Positions 1 to 7,382 of a DNA stretch of 35,534 nt are shown here, piece after piece. The notes under the pieces were generated by a model, which saw only the letters and a list, made by a program, of their open reading frames with translations, searched no databases and was not told the DNA's origin. The stretch's first letter is position 1, and each line of letters starts with the position of its first letter. This DNA comes from Clostridiales bacterium (GTDB taxonomy: Bacteria; Bacillota; Dehalobacteriia; UBA4068). Made by a program: the position numbers and the translations under genes. Where the stretch lies: positions 1-35,534 of the forward strand of contig WRHF01000004.1 of the NCBI GenBank assembly GCA_009783415.1, read 5' to 3'.

Positions 1-60
1 GAATGCGGGTAACTTTTCGCTTCGCGAAAAGTATTGAAACAAACAATTTGTTTTTTAGTT
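1..60 (+). repeat. Dispersed hairpin element, copy A (cut by window edge)
   Basis: This begins with GAATGCGGGTAACTTTTCGC, has a self-complementary core (ACTTTTCGC / GCGAAAAGT) and then an ATTGAAACAAACAA..TTGTTTTTT tail. The same ordered blocks recur at 4524-4612 (plus), 6352-6447 (minus) and 17256-17358 (minus). The first part of this copy, which in the others is a stop-codon-proximal hairpin plus GAATTCA-like repeats, would lie left of the window. By analogy with the other copies, a plus-strand gene probably ends just outside the window. Confidence 0.75.
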
Positions 61-81
61 ATGCTGACTTGGAGTGACTAA

Positions 82-335
82 CTAAGGGAAAGGAGGGGTG
101 ATAAAAGGGAGAAGATTAAGGGAGAGGGGGGAGATTAAAAATAGAAAGAGATTAAGGGGATAGATTAGAGAGAGATCAAGGGGATAGATTAGGGAGAGTT
201 TAGGGAGAGAGATTAAGGGGATAGATTAAGGGGATAGATCAAGGAGAGAGATCAAGGGGATAGATTAGGGAGAGTTTAGGGAGAGAGATTAAGGGGATAG
301 ATCAAAGAGAGAGATCAAGGGGATAAATCAGTACT
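82..335. repeat. Purine-rich tandem repeat array
   Basis: About 250 bases on the plus strand are almost free of C, built from variants of GATTAAGGGGATAG, GATCAAGGGGATAG and TTAGGGAGAGA. A higher-order unit of about 76 bp (starting near 174 and 250) is repeated nearly exactly, with a shortened third copy near 313. There is no open reading frame, and no spacer/repeat alternation of the CRISPR type. The strong purine/pyrimidine strand bias could form unusual DNA structure. No function is visible. Confidence 0.8.
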
Positions 336-383
336 TATAGGGTACATCACACCTACTCTACTCCCTACTCCCTAACCTCCAAC

Positions 384-530
384 CCCCAACCCGGATAAAC
401 CGGAAACCTTGAAAAGGCGATTATGTGTAGGTATCCGGCCAATGACTGCGTTTTCCAGGGCAGACACATGGGTCTGCCCCTACAGTTTTGCCATTTTGTG
501 CAGAATTCCGGTAGTTAGTAGCTAACCCCT
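384..530. repeat. Intergenic repeat block with GGGCAGAC hairpin
   Basis: Two pieces of this block recur at 5930-6028: an ACCCGGAtAAaCCGGA stretch near 388 and a TTGCCATTTT..GCAGA..TTCGG-like stretch near 487. Between them lies an inverted repeat with arms GGGCAGAC (458-465) and GTCTGCCC (472-479). It is surrounded by simple CTACTCCCTACTCCC and CTAACCCCTAACCC runs. This is non-coding repeat debris filling the gap before the protease gene. No clear promoter for that gene is visible in it. Confidence 0.55.
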
Positions 531-580
531 AACCCAAACTCCCTACTCCCTCGCGGCGCAGCCGCCAAGGAGGAAATGGT

Positions 581-3500
581 ATGTCTAAAATAAAAAAGCT
601 GGCAGCGAGCTTGCTGATTACCCTTATGCTTTTAAGCATGCTGCCACTTAAGGCTTTGGCCGGGGAAGATTTGCCTCCGTTCAATGATGTGAATGGCAGG
701 GAGTATTTTGCCCAGGCAGCCGGAGCCCTGACCCGGTTGGGGATTTTACAGGGATACCCGGACGGCGCCTTCAAGGCAGCCCGAAATATCACCCGGACGG
801 AAATGGTCGTTATCATCATCAGAGCCCTGGGCTTGGAGGGTGAGGTAAAAGCCGGGCCTTTGACCACTGGATATAAGGATGTGGTTGCAGGCCATTGGGC
901 CGGCGCTTATATCAACAAAGCTGCCGAATTGAAAATCATCCAAGGTGATGGCAACGGCAAATTCCGTCCGGATGACAATGTTAAATATGAAGAAACTGTC
1001 AAAATAGTGGCCGAGGCAGTGGGCCTGGGCTCAGAAGCAACCGTTGCCGGCGGCTGGCCGGACGGTTATCTGAAAGTTGCCGGGGATAAAGGACTCTTGA
1101 AAAATGTCCCCGGGCAAAAAGGGGCGGCAGCAATCAGGGGCGCCGTAGCCCTTATGGTTTATCAAGCCTTGTGCAGTCAGGTCAAGGCCCCGACTGCTTC
1201 TCTGGTAGAAGGCAGCTATCCTACCACCCAAAAAGTAACGCTGAGTACCCAAACAGCAGAGGCCAAGATCTATTATACCCTGGATGGCAGCGAACCCGGC
1301 CTTAACAGTACGGAATACAAAACAGAAATCACCGTGGATAAAACCCTTGCTTTGAAGGCTATAAGCGTAAAATCCGGAGCTTTTAACAGCCAGGTCTTTA
1401 CTGCCCAATATGCGATCGGAGCTGATCCCCCGGCTCCCGATGATGGCGGCGGTAACGGCGGCAGCGGCGGAGGGGGCGGAGGCGGTGATGGCGGCAATGG
1501 CGGCGGCGGAGGAACAACTACCTATTATTCAGTCAGCTTTGAGAGTAATGGCGGCAGCACCCTCGCCAAGCAATCTGTAATTGCCGGAGCAAAAGCCATC
1601 AAGCCGGCCGACCCGGCCAAACCCGGCTCTGTTTTCGGAGGATGGTTCACAGACCTGGAGTTAAGTAAAGGATTCGATTTTGCCGCCCCGATTATACATG
1701 ATATCACTCTTTATGCCAAATGGGCGGATCTTCCTCGAGATCCTGATCTGCCCACAGAAAATCCCAGAATCAAAATAGTGACCGATTTCCCTGAGGGGAA
1801 AACCACCCAAGCCGCTTTTGACATAGTATATACCGCTGTGGCCAGCCTGGGCGCGGAAATTGAAGAGGTTTCTTACAGGATAAATGGCGGCGCCCCGGAT
1901 TATCTCTATTTGCGGGGAGGCAATGGGATCAGCCCCAAAGGCAGCATTGGTTTCGGCAGGGTCTTTCCCGTCCCCGGCAAAAACAAAATCGTCTTCACGA
2001 TCAAAGACACTGCCGGAAAAAGCGCCGGCTTTGAGGTAAGCACAACTCCCGATTATGATTTTGGTAATCTGCCCACAGAGTACGACGAGGAAGCATTTAC
2101 AGTCTTTGCCAAAGAAGGCATCAGGGCGGATCAGGTATCCGCAGCAGTTAAGGAAACGAACGGCAGAATCACAGGACAGATATATGCCATCGGACTATAT
2201 TACATAGCTGTCCCCGGAAGCAAAGAAGCCTTTCTAAAAAAATACCCCGACCTATTTGAATTTGCCTATGCAGAAGATAACCTTTACTGCACCGCGGTAA
2301 TAAAAAAAGAAAGACACGAAGCGTCAACAAATAAAAAACAAATCGACCCCAACTCAACACTCAACACTCAAAACTCAAAACTTGGACTGCAAAGCAGTCC
2401 AACGGAAGAGGGTCCGCTCAAGGGAGGGGCTGTCAAATCCCGGATGGACTGGGATATTATAGGTCCGCTGATCGGCGGCGCTGTCCATACCCAAGACCCC
2501 TGGTGGGACAGGGAATATCAATGGGGTGTGGATGCCATCAAAGTTCCGGATGTTTGGAGCAGCTATGGCTACCGCCTCCGGGATATTAAAATCGGGGCGG
2601 GCGACACCGGTTTTCGCCTCAGCCATGAGGATCTGCAGCTGACGGAAAGCAATATTATCAACCGTCCCCGCACCGCAGACGACGACCACGGCACCCATGT
2701 GATGGGGACAATAGGGGCGATCCATAATAATAAGCTGGGTTTGGCCGGGACAAAGGATTTCAACCGGGCTGATTTGTACGGTTATGATGTTTGTGATGCC
2801 GGCCCTGAGGCTGCCTGTGATGAAGGCCTGATCGATGGCCTGATCTGGAATGTGCTGAATGGGGCAAAAATAATCAATTTCAGCTTTGGTTACCTAGCCG
2901 GCAAGGACCCCACCAAGGAACAGCAGCAGTTCTATGGAACAGTGATTCAACGCCTGCTGGATTTGGGTTATGACTTTGTGATCGTCAATTCTGCCGGTAA
3001 TGCCCAGACAGATGCCGGTCAAAACGGGGTTTTTCTCTGCGTGACCGATCCCAAGCTTCAGGAACGGATCATTGCCGTAGGGGCTACAGATCCCTGGGGC
3101 CGCATGGCATATTTTTCCAATTATGGCCCGCGGATAGATGTTGTGGCCCCCGGCATGAAAATTTATAGCAGCGTAGCCCATAATAACGGCAGAGATTCCA
3201 ATAGCAGCTATGAATACTATGACGGTACATCAATGTCTGCCCCTCATGTGGTAGGTGTAGCAGCCCTGGTTTGGTCTGCCAATCCCGGTCTCAAGGGAAC
3301 TCAGGTCAAGCAGATCATCAAGGATTCGGCCCAGGATTATGGGCGCATTGTCCGGGAAACCAGGTCTTATCTGCCCGAAGCCCAGGGAATGACCTATTAT
3401 CAGATCAATGCCAAGGCAGCGGTAGATCTGGCCCTGGGCCAAATGCCGGAAATAGCGAGAGGAGTGATCCGCGGCCAGGTGGCCGGGGTCGATGAAGCTC

Positions 3501-4522
3501 AAATCTATATGTGGAAGGGCAGCCCCCTTGGCAATGCCGAGTTGGAACTGCGGCTGGAAGCAAACGGACCAGTATTGGCAAGAGCCGCGACCGATAAACA
3601 CGGCGACTATGTAATAAATAATATCCGGGAAGGCCTCTATTATCTGGAAGCCTCCGCCCCGGGTTATATTTCCGAAACCATGCTGGTAGATGTTTCAGGC
3701 GATAGTTATCAAATAATTGGCCTTGTCCCGGAAAAAACGGAGCCTTGCCTATTCAAAGGCAAGATCAAAAATGCTGCTACGGGGCTCCCCGTAACCGGGA
3801 AGGTAGATCTTACTTTTTATAGGGTCGCTGATTCCGACCTGCTGGCTGAAGCGCCGGTTGCCGCCCGGATCACTGCCGCCAACGGAGAATTCAGCTTGGA
3901 GCTTCCGCCGGGCAGCTATATAGTGGAATATAGCGGCAAAGGTTACTATCCCGCCAGTATTCTCTTTTATGCCCTGGGCGGGCAAGTATTTAACGGGGAT
4001 CTGCGGATCCAGTCCTGGTATGATTTTGAGGATCCCCAAATCAGCATAGAAGTGACCTGGGCCGAGGGCAGCCTGGATCTGGATGCTCACCTGATCTGCC
4101 CCCGCTTTGCAGGGGATAGTTTCCATCTTTGGTATTGGGATAATATGTTTTTTGAATATGGGACCATAGATGGCTACTATAAAAATATCCTCTATGCCAC
4201 GTTGTGGGCCGACGGAGCTGTCGGGGCAGCCAGGGAAGATGTAGATATTTATCACCTGAAAGAGGGCAGATACGATTATTATCTGCAGGACTATTCCCAT
4301 TGGGATGAAATAAACAGCATGTTTTTAGCCGGGTCCGAAGCGGTGGTGAACGTCTTTGAGAAAAACGGAGAATTACTGGCTAGCTTTGGGGTTCCGGTGA
4401 CTGAGCCGGGCAGTATTTGGCATGTTTTCTCCCTAGAGGTCAAAGGCGGTAAATACAGCATTGTCCCGGTAAATAAGATGATGAACGAGCCAACCCAGTC
4501 CGAGGATGTGGGTAAACGCTAG
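581..4522 (+). CDS. SLH-domain subtilisin-like surface serine protease (S8 family)
   Basis: This is a secreted, cell-wall-attached protease of 1313 aa. The ATG follows AAGGAGG with good spacing. In order: a signal peptide (about 1-28, ending near ALAG); SLH repeats (about 30-200) that anchor to secondary wall polymer; a chitobiase/HEX_C-like beta module with YYTLDGSEP (about 205-275); a Gly/Asp linker (about 283-312); an InlB/Listeria-Bacteroides-type repeat ending in LYAKW (about 315-382); and a prodomain-like region. The S8 catalytic domain has Asp675 (GAGDTGF), His703 (DDDHGTHV), oxyanion Asn807 (NSAGN) and Ser884 (DGTSMSAPH). All catalytic residues are present, so it should be active. Two carboxypeptidase-regulatory-like beta domains follow (about 970-1140), then a C-terminal domain with SLDLDAHL that resembles YfaP-type modules. 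Codons about 590-618 look like captured intergenic repeat. The target is unknown; processing of surface or extracellular protein is inferred. Confidence 0.93.
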   Translation: MSKIKKLAASLLITLMLLSMLPLKALAGEDLPPFNDVNGREYFAQAAGALTRLGILQGYPDGAFKAARNITRTEMVVIIIRALGLEGEVKAGPLTTGYKDVVAGHWAGAYINKAAELKIIQGDGNGKFRPDDNVKYEETVKIVAEAVGLGSEATVAGGWPDGYLKVAGDKGLLKNVPGQKGAAAIRGAVALMVYQALCSQVKAPTASLVEGSYPTTQKVTLSTQTAEAKIYYTLDGSEPGLNSTEYKTEITVDKTLALKAISVKSGAFNSQVFTAQYAIGADPPAPDDGGGNGGSGGGGGGGDGGNGGGGGTTTYYSVSFESNGGSTLAKQSVIAGAKAIKPADPAKPGSVFGGWFTDLELSKGFDFAAPIIHDITLYAKWADLPRDPDLPTENPRIKIVTDFPEGKTTQAAFDIVYTAVASLGAEIEEVSYRINGGAPDYLYLRGGNGISPKGSIGFGRVFPVPGKNKIVFTIKDTAGKSAGFEVSTTPDYDFGNLPTEYDEEAFTVFAKEGIRADQVSAAVKETNGRITGQIYAIGLYYIAVPGSKEAFLKKYPDLFEFAYAEDNLYCTAVIKKERHEASTNKKQIDPNSTLNTQNSKLGLQSSPTEEGPLKGGAVKSRMDWDIIGPLIGGAVHTQDPWWDREYQWGVDAIKVPDVWSSYGYRLRDIKIGAGDTGFRLSHEDLQLTESNIINRPRTADDDHGTHVMGTIGAIHNNKLGLAGTKDFNRADLYGYDVCDAGPEAACDEGLIDGLIWNVLNGAKIINFSFGYLAGKDPTKEQQQFYGTVIQRLLDLGYDFVIVNSAGNAQTDAGQNGVFLCVTDPKLQERIIAVGATDPWGRMAYFSNYGPRIDVVAPGMKIYSSVAHNNGRDSNSSYEYYDGTSMSAPHVVGVAALVWSANPGLKGTQVKQIIKDSAQDYGRIVRETRSYLPEAQGMTYYQINAKAAVDLALGQMPEIARGVIRGQVAGVDEAQIYMWKGSPLGNAELELRLEANGPVLARAATDKHGDYVINNIREGLYYLEASAPGYISETMLVDVSGDSYQIIGLVPEKTEPCLFKGKIKNAATGLPVTGKVDLTFYRVADSDLLAEAPVAARITAANGEFSLELPPGSYIVEYSGKGYYPASILFYALGGQVFNGDLRIQSWYDFEDPQISIEVTWAEGSLDLDAHLICPRFAGDSFHLWYWDNMFFEYGTIDGYYKNILYATLWADGAVGAAREDVDIYHLKEGRYDYYLQDYSHWDEINSMFLAGSEAVVNVFEKNGELLASFGVPVTEPGSIWHVFSLEVKGGKYSIVPVNKMMNEPTQSEDVGKR
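2350..2485 (+). repeat. Repeat-derived insertion inside the protease coding sequence
   Basis: Within the protease reading frame, AACTCAACACTCAACACTC-type simple repeats are followed by a perfect inverted repeat, TTGGACTGC AAA GCAGTCCAA (2381-2401). Next comes a 24-base segment at 2411-2434 that is repeated imperfectly (19 of 24 positions) at 2462-2485. Similar CTCAACACTCAAAACTC runs are intergenic elsewhere (for example GTGTTGAGTTTTGAG near 5946). The insertion keeps frame and falls in the linker between the propeptide-like region and the catalytic domain. Confidence 0.55.
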
Positions 4523-4523
4523 A

Positions 4524-4612
4524 GCGGCTTTTGGCCGCAAGTATTCAGAAATCAGAATGCGGGTAATTTTTTGCTCCGCGGCAACTATTGGTGCAAACAA
4601 CTTGTTTTTTAT
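4524..4612 (+). repeat. Dispersed hairpin element, copy B
   Basis: It starts two bases after the protease stop codon with GCGGC..GCCGC, which can form a small hairpin. It continues with TATTCAGAAATCAGAATGCG, then GGTAAT and a degenerate TTTTTGCTCCGCGG core, and ends in GCAAACAACTTGTTTTTTATT. It has the same orientation as the upstream gene. It may serve as that gene's 3' end or terminator, although a clean T-run directly after the stem is absent. Confidence 0.75.
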
Positions 4613-4644
4613 TGACACTTTGTGTCTTATAGGTGCTAAGAGAT

Positions 4645-4711
4645 AATAAATCAATAGTTTTTGGAATCTTTTCCAAAAACTATTGATTTATTTATTGTTT
4701 TTGGATATAAT
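4645..4711 (+). promoter_or_regulatory. Promoter with a 22-bp perfect palindrome over its -35 region
   Basis: Arms at 4645-4666 and 4671-4692 are exact reverse complements (22 of 22) around a TCTT loop. The right arm contains the -35 hexamer TTGATT (4683-4688). After a 17-base spacer comes a perfect TATAAT (4706-4711). The predicted start is near 4718, so the leader is only about 17 nt and the palindrome would not be transcribed from this promoter. That argues for a DNA operator (or the terminator of upstream transcription) rather than an RNA leader structure. Confidence 0.65.
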
Positions 4712-4734
4712 AACTGTGTGAGAGGAGGAGTATA

Positions 4735-5931
4735 ATGATTGAACGCAAAGAATATATGAACAGGCTGATCGGTTATCGCGACAAGCAGGTGATCAAAATT
4801 ATTACCGGGATCCGGCGTTGCGGAAAATCCACACTGCTCTTTATGTATCAGCAATACTTATTAAAAGGCGGTGTGGAGACGGGAAATATCATTACGATCA
4901 ACTTCGAGGATTATGACAACCGGAGCCTATGTGATCCGGGGGTGTTGCACGACTACATTAAATCGCACATGGCAGCAAAAGGCAGAACCTATGTGTTTTT
5001 GGACGAAATTCAGAATGTTCCGGAGTTTCAACGGGTGGTAGATAGTCTGTATCTGCGTAAAAATCTGGACATATATCTGACTGGCTCCAATGCCTGGCTT
5101 CTCTCCGGAGACCTGGCTACGCTGCTCTCCGGTCGCTATGTGGAGATAGAGATGCTTCCGCTCTCCTTTCGGGAGTATGTTTCAGTTGTTGGCGCGGATG
5201 ATCTCTCGCGTAAATATATTGAGTATTTGGAAAATAGTTCCTTTCCGGGTGCGCTTGAATTTTTGGGTAATCAAAAGCATATCAGCGGATACCTGCAAGG
5301 TGTTTACGATTCGGTCGTACTCAAGGATGTTGTAGGCAGATACAGAATCCCGGATACCATGATGCTGGAAAGCCTGGTACGTTTCGCCTTTGATAATATC
5401 GGCAGCCAGCTTTCTACCAAAAGCATCAGTAACACCATGAATGCCGACAGCCGGAAAATTGATGTAAAAACTGTGGAACGGTATCTTAAGGCGCTGATGG
5501 ACAGCTTCATACTCTATCAAGCCAAGCGGTACAATATCAAAGGAAAACAGTATCTAAAAACGCTGGAGAAGTACTACGCTGTTGATATTGGTATGCGCTA
5601 TCTGCTGCTGGGCAAACGCGGTCTTGATGTGGGTCATATTTTGGAAAATGTAGTTTATCTGGAATTGCTCCGGCGGGGGTATCAGGTGTATGTCGGAAAG
5701 GTTGATGAGTTGGAGGTTGATTTTGTCGCCATGGATCAATCCGGGCGGTCATATTTCCAGGTGGCGGCAACGGTTAGGGAACAGACGACGCTGGAGCGTG
5801 AACTTGCGCCGCTAAAAAAAATATCCGATCACTATCCGAAGTATATCCTGACCTTGGATGAAGATCCTGAGGCCGATTATGAAGGAATCCGGAAGATTCG
5901 GGTACTGGACTGGTTGCTGGGCAATCCCTAA
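4735..5931 (+). CDS. AAA-family ATPase with DUF4143 C-terminal domain
   Basis: This is a 398-aa protein of the widespread AAA_14/DUF4143 family, whose cellular role is not established. The ATG follows GAGGAGG by a few bases. Walker A is TGIRRCGKST (residues 24-33); Walker B is FLDE (88-91); TGSNAWLL follows, typical of the family. The C-terminal part carries E304 (ENVVYLELLRRG), D329 (EVDFV) and Q342 (YFQVA), a spacing that resembles a PD-(D/E)XK nuclease-like core; activity is not assured. A clear paralog lies at 14155-15354, sharing the GxRRCGKSTL, TGSNAxLLSGxLATL and SGRYVEI motifs. The gene stands alone behind its own palindrome-bearing promoter. It is flanked by copies of the dispersed element and followed by a degraded Fic gene, which suggests an accessory or mobile character. 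Confidence 0.9.
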   Translation: MIERKEYMNRLIGYRDKQVIKIITGIRRCGKSTLLFMYQQYLLKGGVETGNIITINFEDYDNRSLCDPGVLHDYIKSHMAAKGRTYVFLDEIQNVPEFQRVVDSLYLRKNLDIYLTGSNAWLLSGDLATLLSGRYVEIEMLPLSFREYVSVVGADDLSRKYIEYLENSSFPGALEFLGNQKHISGYLQGVYDSVVLKDVVGRYRIPDTMMLESLVRFAFDNIGSQLSTKSISNTMNADSRKIDVKTVERYLKALMDSFILYQAKRYNIKGKQYLKTLEKYYAVDIGMRYLLLGKRGLDVGHILENVVYLELLRRGYQVYVGKVDELEVDFVAMDQSGRSYFQVAATVREQTTLERELAPLKKISDHYPKYILTLDEDPEADYEGIRKIRVLDWLLGNP

Positions 5932-6028
5932 CCCGGACAAGCCGGAGTGTTGAGTTTTGAGTAGGAGCAGGAATACGGCGGCACGAAAATTTGCCATTTT
6001 ACGCAGAGTTTCGGGAGTAAGTGCTTAA
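5930..6028. repeat. Intergenic repeat block related to 384-530
   Basis: This has AACCCGGACAAGCCGGAG, then GTGTTGAGTTTTGAG, then a TTGCCATTTT..GCAGA..TTCGGGAGT stretch (5991-6028) that resembles 487-524. Judged by eye the match is about 70 percent over 38 bases. It fills the gap between the ATPase gene and the Fic remnant. Confidence 0.5.
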
Positions 6029-6087
6029 GAATTGTAAGAACATCATAGATTTTTTGCTGTCTGAATAAAACAAACGGAGGGAAGTTT

Positions 6088-6328
6088 ATGGAACCCACGG
6101 CTCTATTAGAAAAAATTGAACCTTATCCTAGTTAATAAGGGGTATCAAATCATATCTATCCCGCCGGCACTGCGAGTGGAATATATAGGCGCTTTACAGA
6201 TGGCCCAGAGAAGTGAGGATCCGAGCGATAAAGCATTTATTCAGCTTATCGCAGAATGTGAGATTGAAGCCCAGAGGGATTATTGCCGGATGTTCCGAAT
6301 CGAACTGCCGAAGAAAAATAACGATTAG
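6088..6328 (+). pseudogene. Remnant of a Fic-family (Fic/DOC) protein gene
   Basis: A good ribosome binding site (GGAGGG, 6077-6082) precedes an ATG at 6088 whose frame encodes MEPTALLEKIEPYPS and then stops. A second frame, entered at 6116, encodes about 70 residues (LNLILVNKGYQIISIPPALR, then VEYIGALQMAQ, and FIQLIAECEIEAQRDY). This closely resembles the C-terminal end of Fic-family AMP-transferases of about 280-400 aa. The HxFx(D/E)GNGR active-site core is entirely missing. The simplest reading is one large internal deletion plus a frame change that joined the first codons to the last 70. The product cannot be an active Fic enzyme. It sits between two minus/plus copies of the dispersed repeat. 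Confidence 0.7.
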
Positions 6329-6351
6329 TAGCTTACGGACAAAGCAAGTTA

Positions 6352-6447
6352 AAATAAAACAAGAATTTTGTTCAATCCTTTTCGTGGAGCGAAAAGTTAC
6401 CCGCATTCTGATTTCTGAATCCTGAATCCTTGCGGTCGAAGACCGCA
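6352..6447 (-). repeat. Dispersed hairpin element, copy C
   Basis: Read on the minus strand, the element starts one base after the ParB-like stop codon with a perfect hairpin (TTGCGGTC TTC GACCGCAA, 6430-6447 region). It continues with GATTCAGGATTCAGAAATCAG and AATGCGGGTAACTTTTCGC, the CTCCACGAAAAGGATTGAAC core and an A/T-rich tail. It has the same orientation as the gene it follows. It faces copy B, so the ATPase gene and Fic remnant are bracketed by inverted copies. Confidence 0.75.
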
Positions 6448-6448
6448 A

Positions 6449-7246
6449 CTACATCTGACTGTACAGTTCTTCAAGCTTATCAATATGGGCTCTAAGCACA
6501 GTTTTTATTTCTGTATTATCACTATTTTTTGTGAGTTTTCTCAGACCTGAATAGAAACTTTCTGCTATTTTCATGATTTCTGTATCCACAGTCTTTGCGC
6601 CTGCCTGCGTTTCCTGTTTTATCTTTTTATATGTGCCATCTTCGATCTTTGCAGCAAGCTCAGAGATTTCCTCATTCGACCTGCCGGTCAAGGTTTCCAA
6701 ATCCTTCTTGTTGATACTCGTCTCCCCGGAGAGGATTTTTCTTTTTGCCTCCGGTGAATTCTCACCTATTAAGTCGATTGCCTCGGCAAGTTTTGCGTCA
6801 CGTATAATTGTGTCACGAGATACTTTATATTCCTTTGCAAGGTGGCTTGCTGTTGAGCCCGAGTGAAAAGTTGCATTTTGCAACTTTTCACTTTCCTGCG
6901 AATATTGGTTGTTTGTGCCTTGTATTTTTTTATCTGCTTTGTAATGCAAGCCGCGATAGTGGCTGAGCTGGATTTGGGAAAGATTGCGCCGGGATACCTG
7001 GTTGGAGATGATCCAGATAAGAGCTTCTTCTCTGGAGCCAAATTCCTTGTCAACCGTGGTGAACGGGATCTCATGCTCTAGGCAAATAGTATATCTGTTA
7101 TGACCGTCGATTAGAATGCCATTCCAGAGGACTATGGCGTCCCTGCAGCCATTTTGCAGCAGATTTTCTTCCAACGCCAAATAGGTTCTCGGGTCAAGCG
7201 CAGGTAGTAAGCTTTTAAATTCTTCGTCAATGATTATCTCTTGCAC
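6449..7246 (-). CDS. ParB/Spo0J-like nuclease-domain protein
   Basis: About 265 aa. The N-terminal ParB-like domain has ILWNG-type strands and DGHNRY in the position of the usual GERR motif, a variant seen in plasmid and integrative-element ParB-like proteins. It is followed by a helix-turn-helix-like segment (SGSTASHLAKEYKVSRDTI), a KILSGETSINK motif, and a charged helical C-terminus. This points to DNA binding or site selection rather than classical chromosome partitioning, since no parA is adjacent. The start is ambiguous: GTG at 7255 overlaps the ribosome binding site, while GTG at 7246 sits six bases after AAGGCGGTG (one mismatch to AAGGAGGTG). I prefer 7246. A promoter is visible upstream (7338-7366). 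It is an orphan gene, possibly a relic of a mobile element. Confidence 0.8.
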   Translation of the reverse strand: MQEIIIDEEFKSLLPALDPRTYLALEENLLQNGCRDAIVLWNGILIDGHNRYTICLEHEIPFTTVDKEFGSREEALIWIISNQVSRRNLSQIQLSHYRGLHYKADKKIQGTNNQYSQESEKLQNATFHSGSTASHLAKEYKVSRDTIIRDAKLAEAIDLIGENSPEAKRKILSGETSINKKDLETLTGRSNEEISELAAKIEDGTYKKIKQETQAGAKTVDTEIMKIAESFYSGLRKLTKNSDNTEIKTVLRAHIDKLEELYSQM

Positions 7247-7337
7247 TATACGCACCGCCTTCTTTGTTTTTTAGCAGTTTTTTTGCATGTCGCAAATGCA
7301 ACGGTAGATCAAGCCGTTGTTGCTGCTTTTGGGTTTT

Positions 7338-7366
7338 ATTATAACATTTTGGCTGATGCTTGTATA
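7338..7366 (-). promoter_or_regulatory. Promoter for the ParB-like gene
   Basis: On the minus strand TATACA (7366-7361) and a perfect TATAAT (7343-7338) are separated by 17 bases. The predicted start near 7331 leaves a leader of about 85 nt. That leader contains short inverted repeats (CAACGG/CCGTTG and GCAT/ATGC). Confidence 0.5.
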
Positions 7367-7382
7367 GTCCGGAACAATATCC

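Noticed and set aside
82-335. Possible CRISPR array
   Set aside because: Repeats are degenerate, purine-only and directly adjacent, with no unique spacers and no cas genes in the window.
3749-4300. 183-aa open frame on the minus strand
   Set aside because: Antisense to the C-terminal domains of the protease; no start signal and no recognisable motif.
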